Source of the DNA: Actinomycetota bacterium
Lineage (GTDB): Bacteria; Actinomycetota; Acidimicrobiia; Acidimicrobiales; Aldehydirespiratoraceae
Assembly (NCBI GenBank): GCA_009937405.1
Contig: JAACCU010000006.1
Span: 1-42,333 of the forward strand
Direction of reading: 5' to 3'
DNA: 42,333 nt
The translations under genes and the position numbers were made by a program. Positions 35,540 to 42,333 of this stretch are shown here, piece by piece (position 1 is the stretch's first letter; every line of letters starts with the position of its first letter). The notes beneath the pieces were generated by a model. That model was not told the DNA's origin. It was given only the letters and a program-made list of their open reading frames with translations, and made no database searches.

Positions 35540-37641
35540 TGGTTGCCGTCGATCCGGTGGCGCGACCAGCTCGTGTCGCCCCAGTCCGTGTTGGAGGCTG
35601 GGATCAAAACGACACCCCTGTCTTCAACCGAGAGCTGAGTTGGTTGGCCTTCAACGCCCGGGTCCTTGAGCTTGTCGCCGATCCGGCGGTCCCGCTGTTG
35701 GAGCGAGCGGCATTCCTCGCGATTTTCTCTGGCAACCTCGACGAGTTTTTCCAAGTTCGGGTTTCGGGTCTTCATGATCAGGTAGCGGCCGGCATCACCA
35801 AGCCCACGTCCGATGGCCGACTACCGGGTCAACAAATTGAAGAAATTCGTGAGGTTGTCGGCCAGCTGACCGCACAACATCAGAGTGCGTTCGTCGACGA
35901 CGTCCGCCCAGCCCTTCATCGTGAAGGAATCAGTCTGGTCGACTACGCCGATCTTGACGAACAGCAACGCGAGGACACAGCGGTGCAGTTCCGCCAGCGG
36001 ATCTTCCCCGTTCTCACTCCGCTCGCCGTCGACCCCGGTCACCGGTTCCCCTACATCTCGGATCTCTCACTCAACCTTGCGGTGCTGGTCTGTGATCCGA
36101 CGGACGGTCGTCGGCTCTTCGCTCGAGTCAAGGTTCCCAACACGCTTGCCCGATGGGTCCACATTGGCGACTCCTATGTGCCTCTTGAGCAGGTGATAGC
36201 GGCGCACCTTGGGCTGCTTTTTCCGGGGATGGAAATTCTCGAACACTACGCTTTTCGAGTTACGCGCAACGCTGACCTCACACTCGAAGAGGAAGACGCC
36301 GACGACCTCCTCGTCGCGGTCGAGTACGAATTGCGGCGTCAGCGGTTCGGGCGAGCCGTCCGACTAGAGATCTCAGCATCGATGTCCGAGGAGGTGCTCG
36401 ATCTTCTTTTGCGGGAGCTTGACCTCGACCCGACCGATGTCTACGCCAGTGTTGCGCCACTCGATGCCCGCTCTCTATTCGAGATCGTCGACATCAAGCG
36501 GCCAGATCTGCGTTGGCCCAGATGGCAAGGGGTTACTGAGCCGGCGCTTCTCGTCGACGATGACGAACCCGCGGACTTCTTCTCGGTCTTGCGGGGCGGT
36601 GACGTGATGGTTCATCACCCGTATTCGTCGTTCAGCACGTCGGTCATCGAGTTCATTCGCCAGGCCGCCCTCGACCCTCACGTGCTGGCCATCAAGCTCA
36701 CCCTCTACCGCACCTCCGGTGACAGCCCGATCATCGACGAACTCATCGGCGCCGCGGAGCGGGGCAAACAGGTGGCGGTGCTGGTAGAGCTCAAAGCTCG
36801 CTTCGACGAGGCGGCAAACATCGGGTGGGCGCGCCGACTAGAGCAAGCGGGTGTTCACGTGGCCTACGGGTTGGCGGGGCTGAAGATCCATACAAAGACT
36901 GCGATGGTGGTGCGAGAAGAGGCCGATGGCATCAGGCGCTACTGCCATCTCGGCACCGGCAACTACAACCATCGCACCGCCCGGATTTATGAGGATCTCG
37001 GACTACTCACCGCCGACCCTGTGATCGGTGATGATCTCGCCGATTTGTTCAACTATCTCACAGGCTACGGCCGCGACATCGGGTATGAACGGCTGTTGGT
37101 TGCGCCCGAAGGGTTGCGGGCCGATCTCACCGACCTGATCGATCAGGAGATCGCCTCAGGTCGCGGCCGGATCGTGATGAAGATGAACGGCCTCGTCGAT
37201 GCACCGATGATCTCGAAGCTCTATGAGGCTTCACAGGCAGGCGTCGATATTGACCTCATCGTCCGTGGTGCGTGTTGCCTACGACCGGGCGTAGCCGGAA
37301 TGAGCGAACGAATCCGAGTCCGTTCGGTGATCGGTCGGTTCCTTGAACACAGCCGGATCTTCCAGTTTGGGAACGGACGAGGGCCCGGTCAGCCGATCAC
37401 CTACATCGGCTCGGCGGACCTGATGAGCCGAAACCTGAACCGGCGAGTTGAAGTGCTGGTACGTATCGATGACCCCGTCCTTACGGGTCGGCTTCAGGAG
37501 GTTATCGATATCGGCCTCACCGATGACCAGCTGGCATGGACCCTTGATGGAGATGGTGTGTGGACGCGTCGCTTGGGCCCTGCCGGCATCAACTCACACG
37601 TACGACTCCAACACCTCGCTACCGCTCGATCTCGTGTCTAA
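35539..37641 (+). CDS. ppk: Polyphosphate kinase PPK1
   Basis: RELSWLAFNARVLELV, FSGNLDEFFQVRVSGLHDQV, GLAGLKIHTKTAMVVREE, YCHLGTGNYNHRTARIYEDLGLLT. Confidence 0.97.
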   Translation: MVAVDPVARPARVAPVRVGGWDQNDTPVFNRELSWLAFNARVLELVADPAVPLLERAAFLAIFSGNLDEFFQVRVSGLHDQVAAGITKPTSDGRLPGQQIEEIREVVGQLTAQHQSAFVDDVRPALHREGISLVDYADLDEQQREDTAVQFRQRIFPVLTPLAVDPGHRFPYISDLSLNLAVLVCDPTDGRRLFARVKVPNTLARWVHIGDSYVPLEQVIAAHLGLLFPGMEILEHYAFRVTRNADLTLEEEDADDLLVAVEYELRRQRFGRAVRLEISASMSEEVLDLLLRELDLDPTDVYASVAPLDARSLFEIVDIKRPDLRWPRWQGVTEPALLVDDDEPADFFSVLRGGDVMVHHPYSSFSTSVIEFIRQAALDPHVLAIKLTLYRTSGDSPIIDELIGAAERGKQVAVLVELKARFDEAANIGWARRLEQAGVHVAYGLAGLKIHTKTAMVVREEADGIRRYCHLGTGNYNHRTARIYEDLGLLTADPVIGDDLADLFNYLTGYGRDIGYERLLVAPEGLRADLTDLIDQEIASGRGRIVMKMNGLVDAPMISKLYEASQAGVDIDLIVRGACCLRPGVAGMSERIRVRSVIGRFLEHSRIFQFGNGRGPGQPITYIGSADLMSRNLNRRVEVLVRIDDPVLTGRLQEVIDIGLTDDQLAWTLDGDGVWTRRLGPAGINSHVRLQHLATARSRV

Positions 37642-38089
37642 GGCCACTGATCAGCTCCGCGCTGACTACCCACATGTCGAAGTTTGGGCCGCGGGCGGAC
37701 TTATCGGCCGGCTCGCTGCCGCCCAGATCGAGGTTTTGCTCGCTCACCGTGCCAACCATCGTGACTGGACGTTCCCCAAAGGGAAGCTCGATGAGGGGGA
37801 GACACTGAGCCGTTGTGCCCTACGCGAGGTGCAAGAAGAAACGGGTATGGCCTGCACAAGCCATGACCGCCTACCGCCAGTCTTCTACCGAGATGCGCGA
37901 AATCGTGACAAGGCCGTCGTCTACTGGACCATGACGGTCGATGCCGGTGCCTATGTGTCCAACGACGAGGTCGATGCGATTGGTTGGTTCGATCTGAACT
38001 CCGCTGATGCAGTCTTGACCTACGCCCACGACCGCGCCTTGTTGCAAGGAGTAGACGTCGAGCGATTCCGCTCTACGATGCAGAAGTGA
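37634..38089 (+). CDS. Nudix hydrolase (single domain)
   Basis: Intact Nudix box GKLDEGETLSRCALREVQEETGM; GTG 37634 overlaps the ppk 3' end. Confidence 0.92.
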   Translation: MSKATDQLRADYPHVEVWAAGGLIGRLAAAQIEVLLAHRANHRDWTFPKGKLDEGETLSRCALREVQEETGMACTSHDRLPPVFYRDARNRDKAVVYWTMTVDAGAYVSNDEVDAIGWFDLNSADAVLTYAHDRALLQGVDVERFRSTMQK

Positions 38090-39657
38090 CTGCCGAAGGC
38101 TGGCGCCCCCTGCGACCTCCGAGTCCTGACCAGAGAGGCTCAGGCGCGTTCGTCGTTTCGCCGTTCATGCGGCTCGCCCGAGTGCACGCCTTTGGCGCTG
38201 CGTCCGATGCGGCAATCGCCGTCACACTCGCAGGCAGTGTCTTCTTCTCCATTAGCCCCGACGATTCGCGCGGACGGGTGGCCCTATACCTGCTCCTCAC
38301 TATGGCGCCCTTCGCCGTAGTGGCACCGCTCATTGGACCAGTCATCGATCGGGTTCGAGGGGGCCGGCGAATGATGATCATCGCCACGGCATTCGGTCGT
38401 GGGGTCATTGCCTTCTTGATGATCGGTGACGTTGGCACGCTGTGGCTGTTCCCTGAGGCATTTGCCCTTCTCGTTCTCCAGAAGAGCTACTCGATCGCCA
38501 AGAGCGCAGTCGTCCCAGAGTTGGTTCGCGCGGATCAAGACCTTGTGTCGGCCAACAGTCGACTGGCGCTCATCAGCGCGGTGTCGGGTATCGCCGGTGT
38601 GGCTATTGCCGGCGTCTTCTCACTGATCGGTGGCCCGAGTTACTCGGCCGCCATCGCCATGTGCGGGTTCATCATCACCACAGTGATGGCGTTCCAGACT
38701 GCACCGATCGTGGTTGCGGCTGAGCCAACCGCCCGTCTGGAACGAGAAGAGCTTCGCGACGCGACGGTTCTACTTGCGGCCTCAGCCACCGCGATCCTGC
38801 GCGGTCTCGTTGGTTTCGTGACGTTCCTGCTGGCGTTCGAGTTTCGTGGCGGTAAGGACGGGTTGGATGTCAGCACTCTCGGTTCGGCCGCCGGCGGCGC
38901 CACCGCGTCGGCACGCGATATCGATATCGCCGGTGACCCTGCCGCGCCCGTATGGCACTTCGGAGTGGTGCTGGTGGCTGCAGGAATCGGTGCGCTCGTC
39001 GGGGCGAAGATCGCCCCATCGGTTCGGCAGCGGATTCCCGAGGAACGGATGCTGGTCACCGCGCTCGGGGTTGTATTCTTTGCGGCGCTCTTCGCCACAT
39101 TCTCCGGCAACCTGTCCGGGGCCACTGTGCTGTCGTTCGCTATTGCGTCGTGCGCCGCCACCGGAAAGCTTGCGTTCGATTCACTGGTTCAACGCGCTGC
39201 GCCTGATGCCAACTACGGTCGATCGTTCGCCCGTTTCGAAGCCCGTTTCCAGTTCGCATGGGTGGTCGGGGCATTCATACCGGCGGTCATTCCGCTGAAC
39301 ATTGTTGTTGGCGGTATCGGCGTCGCCGTCGCGTCCGGGTTCGCCATCGTGTCCTATGTGCTCGGCCGACCGGGTCGTGCGATGTTGTCGTGGCGGCCGA
39401 ACCAGACGAAATCGGCGGAGCCGTCTGATGAAGAGGTCGCCTTGGTGCCCCTGGAGGAACCTTCTGCCGAGTTTGAGGAGTTCACCGACGACGATCTCCG
39501 TCCGTCACAGCCTCAGGCGCCGGCGGGCACGTCGGAGTGGGCGGGCAGTTGGGACGCGGCAGCGCCGATCGTGTCATCTGTTGAAGGTGTATACGTCGAG
39601 CCGCCCACGGGCAACGCAGCAAAATCGGGAGACGAGACCGGTCCGCCGACTATTTAG
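38086..39657 (+). CDS. MFS-type membrane transporter with an acidic C-terminal tail
   Basis: About 12 hydrophobic segments; MAPFAVVAPLIGPVIDRVRGGRRMMI; GTGA overlap with the Nudix gene. Confidence 0.85.
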   Translation: MTAEGWRPLRPPSPDQRGSGAFVVSPFMRLARVHAFGAASDAAIAVTLAGSVFFSISPDDSRGRVALYLLLTMAPFAVVAPLIGPVIDRVRGGRRMMIIATAFGRGVIAFLMIGDVGTLWLFPEAFALLVLQKSYSIAKSAVVPELVRADQDLVSANSRLALISAVSGIAGVAIAGVFSLIGGPSYSAAIAMCGFIITTVMAFQTAPIVVAAEPTARLEREELRDATVLLAASATAILRGLVGFVTFLLAFEFRGGKDGLDVSTLGSAAGGATASARDIDIAGDPAAPVWHFGVVLVAAGIGALVGAKIAPSVRQRIPEERMLVTALGVVFFAALFATFSGNLSGATVLSFAIASCAATGKLAFDSLVQRAAPDANYGRSFARFEARFQFAWVVGAFIPAVIPLNIVVGGIGVAVASGFAIVSYVLGRPGRAMLSWRPNQTKSAEPSDEEVALVPLEEPSAEFEEFTDDDLRPSQPQAPAGTSEWAGSWDAAAPIVSSVEGVYVEPPTGNAAKSGDETGPPTI

Positions 39658-40844
39658 GATTCGCTCGGTAGATCGATTCGGGCCAACCACAAACCGGGAG
39701 CATCGACTTCTGTGGTGGTTGGCATGTGGGCTGGATTTGACCAAAGGCGGCTGAGGCCCTCCGGGCCGGCTCGCTCAACGACGCCTGCCGCGAATGTGGC
39801 ACCGCGGTCGTACTGCGCGGCATCGAGTTCGAGGCCGAGTATCCGCTCAACGAATCGGTCGTTCGTGTTGGCCTCTGCGCGGCGGCGACGCAGCGCTTCT
39901 GACAGCATGTCGTAGGAACTAATCAAGGTGGCGCCGATGGTGTCCATCACATGGTCGACATAGCCGGTGATGGCAGCGATCAGAGCGGTGAGTTCAGGCT
40001 GAAGGGTCTGCTGGGCGGGCGAGCGAACGGCGCGCAGCACCGCCTCAGGGTCTGACATCATGGATTGGAGTTCGGCCAGACCTTCGGGCCCGTTGGAAAG
40101 ATCGACAGACCCGAGCTGCTTTTCGAGCGCTTCAGGGTTGGTCTCGAAGGCACTTGCGTGACGGATCAACAGATTGTCTAATCGGTCCCGCACATGGGGG
40201 ACGCCGAGCACGGCATGGTGAGCGACCTCGTGCAGGCAAACCCACAGCCGAAGGTCTTCTCGGTTGAGAGACCAGTCGTCGCCGAAGGCATCGACGTTGC
40301 GAAGCAGTATCAGCAAGGGCTGGTCGGCCGGCCGCGGAACCGGAAGCTCATAGCCGCCAAGTGCTCGTTGGGCGATGTTGCCGACCATCGAACCGGTCGT
40401 CATGCTGAGCATCATCGGACCGATCATCTTGCTCAGCCCTTCGAGCATCGATGCCATTGGGTCGCCACTCGGGATGTCGTTGGGTGCAGTCATCCCTGCT
40501 GCCATCGATTCCGAGAGCGCAGCAAACAAGGTTTTGTAGTCGCTCACTGTGCGATCAGCCCACTGTGACCGGTTGCCGACATCGACCTGAAGGGCGCCCC
40601 CTCGTGCCACCGGGAGGTCTGTCACTTGTGCGACATGCAGCTCGGCCACTCGAACGAGCTGCTCAACCGCGATGCGGTCGCTGGGGGCGATATTGGGTTC
40701 GGTCTGTCCGTCGTTGGCGATCGACCGGGCCAATTGCCGGGCCGCCTCGGGGCCGCCAGACCCGGCACCTTGCAGCATGCGCATGAACTCGCCGAGGAAC
40801 GGCACACCCCCAAATGGGTCGTCGGGTAGCGGTCCGTTGGTCAT
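39654..40844 (-). CDS. DUF2342-type zinc-dependent metalloprotease
   Basis: WVCLHEVAHHAVLGVPHVRDRL (HExxH). Start chosen at ATG 40844 (MTNGPLPDDPFGG), 7 nt after TACGAT. Confidence 0.87.
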   Translation of the reverse strand: MTNGPLPDDPFGGVPFLGEFMRMLQGAGSGGPEAARQLARSIANDGQTEPNIAPSDRIAVEQLVRVAELHVAQVTDLPVARGGALQVDVGNRSQWADRTVSDYKTLFAALSESMAAGMTAPNDIPSGDPMASMLEGLSKMIGPMMLSMTTGSMVGNIAQRALGGYELPVPRPADQPLLILLRNVDAFGDDWSLNREDLRLWVCLHEVAHHAVLGVPHVRDRLDNLLIRHASAFETNPEALEKQLGSVDLSNGPEGLAELQSMMSDPEAVLRAVRSPAQQTLQPELTALIAAITGYVDHVMDTIGATLISSYDMLSEALRRRRAEANTNDRFVERILGLELDAAQYDRGATFAAGVVERAGPEGLSRLWSNPAHMPTTTEVDAPGLWLARIDLPSES

Positions 40845-40851
40845 AGCAGGC

Positions 40852-40857
40852 ATCGTA
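40852..40857 (-). promoter_or_regulatory. Putative leaderless -10 box (TACGAT, minus strand) for the DUF2342 gene
   Basis: TANNNT, 7 nt before ATG 40844. Confidence 0.45.
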
Positions 40858-40921
40858 GATGGGTGATCTCAACAATTCCCAGCGGCTTCGGCCGACCCAC
40901 TCGATCGATGGAGGTGGTGTG

Positions 40922-41983
40922 GTGACTCGTCGCGTCGCTGTGACCGGAGCCGCAGGTTCGGTGGGAACACGAGTGGTTGCGCTGCTCTCGGAGTTGTCCG
41001 ACTGCGATGTGCTGGCCATCGACCTCGTCGAGCTTGATGCCCCCCCGATGGTTGAGACGAAGCGGCTTGATCTGACGTCGGCGAATCTTGTCTCGGCATT
41101 CACTGGGATCGATGCTGTGGTTCATCTGGCCACCACAGTGACGCCGGGCGAGATCGATGCCGCCGGCGAAGCGCTCGAGATGACGATTCTTCGCCGGGTG
41201 CTCGATGCCGCCACGGAGACGGATGTGGCTCAGATGGTGGCGCTCTCGACGGCCATGGTCTACGGAGCGTGGGTCGGCAATCCAGTCCCGATCACTGAAG
41301 ATGCCGCCACTCGACCGAACCCAGACTTCAGTTGGGCAGTCCTGCGCGGGGAAGTAGAGAACGCCACGCTGGAGTGGGCGACGGGCCGGGATGTGGCGGC
41401 TGCGGTTCTCCGGCCGACGGCAGTCGTTGCCCAAGACCATCTTGGACAGCTGGCCCGAGTCCTGCACACCGCCCGGATCGGCATTGCCGCGGTGGGCGAC
41501 CCCCCGGTCCAATACCTCCACGTCGATGACCTGGCGGCGGCCATTGTTACGGCGGTCGAGCGCCAGTTTGACGGTGTCGTGAACGTGGCTCCGGATGGCT
41601 GGATTCCGCCCGACGCCTTACACGACCTCGAAGGCCCCCAAGCGCGTGTTCGTGTGCCGGCAGTTGCAGCCCGATGGATAGCGGCGCTTCGCTGGAGGGC
41701 TGGGCTCTCGCCGATCCCGCCGGGGATCGTTCCCTATACGTCGCATTCGTGGGTCGTGGCCAACGATCGGATGCGCGAGCTTGGGTGGAAACCGCGTTGG
41801 ACGAATGAGGAGGCTTGGGTGGTATCACATCACCCCGGGCCCCTCGACCGGTTCCCGGCCCGCAAGCAGCAGGAACTGGCCCTCGCGGCAGCCGGCGTTG
41901 GGTTAGCGCTCACCCTGGGTGGACTTGGGTTTCTGGTCCGTCGCCTGCGGCGAAAGACGTCAGGTGCCGTTGTAGATAGTTGA
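40922..41983 (+). CDS. NAD-dependent epimerase/dehydratase (extended SDR) with C-terminal TM helix
   Basis: VTRRVAVTGAAGSVGTRVV, DAVVHLATTV, YLHVDDLAAAIV; GGAGG SD before GTG 40919/40922. Confidence 0.88.
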   Translation: MTRRVAVTGAAGSVGTRVVALLSELSDCDVLAIDLVELDAPPMVETKRLDLTSANLVSAFTGIDAVVHLATTVTPGEIDAAGEALEMTILRRVLDAATETDVAQMVALSTAMVYGAWVGNPVPITEDAATRPNPDFSWAVLRGEVENATLEWATGRDVAAAVLRPTAVVAQDHLGQLARVLHTARIGIAAVGDPPVQYLHVDDLAAAIVTAVERQFDGVVNVAPDGWIPPDALHDLEGPQARVRVPAVAARWIAALRWRAGLSPIPPGIVPYTSHSWVVANDRMRELGWKPRWTNEEAWVVSHHPGPLDRFPARKQQELALAAAGVGLALTLGGLGFLVRRLRRKTSGAVVDS

Positions 41984-42333
41984 TCCAACTACGACAGGGC
42001 AGGTGACGTGCCTTTGGCCACGATCGACCATGATGTTCGCTGAGTGGCCAACGTCGTAAGTCCGAAGCAGGGCGACCATCTCAGTGGTCGAGGTGATGGG
42101 CTGATCGCCGATTCCGACGATCACGTCGCCGGGATAGAGGCCACCGGCATCAGCCGGTCCGTCTTGGACCATGGCAGTGACTGCCGAGCCGAATCCGCCA
42201 TCCTCTGGGTCTCGGGTAGTGACGCCGATACCGATATGGGTGGTGGTGTCATCGGCGATGATCTTGGCAGCGACTGCAACGACAGGTCGGGGGGCCTGGC
42301 GGGCCTCCCATGCGACTTCGGCGGGATGGCGCC
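41960..42333 (-). CDS. PDZ-domain C-terminus of an HtrA/trypsin-like protein, 5' end beyond the window
   Basis: VQDGPADAGGLYPGDVIVGIGDQPITSTTEMVALLRTYDVG; the frame stays open to the window edge. Confidence 0.85.
   Translation of the reverse strand, partial: RHPAEVAWEARQAPRPVVAVAAKIIADDTTTHIGIGVTTRDPEDGGFGSAVTAMVQDGPADAGGLYPGDVIVGIGDQPITSTTEMVALLRTYDVGHSANIMVDRGQRHVTCPVVVGSTIYNGT

Noticed and set aside
1-42333. Mobile elements, prophage, CRISPR arrays, rRNA/tRNA genes
   Set aside because: No transposase, integrase, phage structural gene, regularly spaced repeat, or cloverleaf-like sequence was recognised by eye. A tRNAscan/Infernal run would be decisive for RNA genes.

Overview
This 42.3 kb window is a dense, high-GC actinobacterial chromosome segment. 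Acidimicrobiia-like ancestry is an inference from two WhiB proteins, a DUF2342 protease, a mycobacterial-style Sdh and a PPK1-Nudix pair. I saw no rRNA, tRNA, CRISPR array, phage or IS element.

Core content:
- purH (5'-truncated), plsC, icd, an asymmetric heterodimeric ABC exporter, a DUF2029/GT87-like membrane protein, and a PAS-PAS-GGDEF protein.
- mdh, an SCP2 protein, a DUF368 (PopT-type) transporter, an alpha/beta hydrolase, and sdhCAB.
- A frameshifted GH2 gene, a MoxR ATPase, a SpeD homologue, a TetR/MaoC/GH1 cassette, a VWA protein, and a 1728-aa GAF-repeat/PAS/GGDEF/EAL protein.
- A whiB/tatA/ECF-sigma/anti-sigma/whiB regulatory island and a small-protein/ROK/ppk1/Nudix/MFS operon.
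- A DUF2342 metalloprotease, an SDR, and the 3' part of a PDZ protein.

Most interesting signals:
- At least ten genes have a TANNNT -10-like hexamer ending exactly 6-8 nt before the start codon, consistent with leaderless mRNAs. One pair forms a bidirectional leaderless promoter with overlapping -10 boxes.
- Two glycosidase-fold proteins (GH1 and GH2) flank the MoxR/SpeD genes, and both appear to have lost the catalytic nucleophile Glu. The GH2 gene is also split by a 1-nt frameshift into TGATG-coupled ORFs.
- The 1728-aa protein carries about seven GAF-like modules with a regular period of roughly 500 nt.
- A Cys-less ROK kinase lies directly upstream of ppk1, raising the possibility of polyphosphate-dependent glucokinase activity.
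- The SigE-like anti-sigma factor has no cysteine, so it cannot carry the usual ZAS motif.
All homology calls are from reading the sequence; no database search was run.
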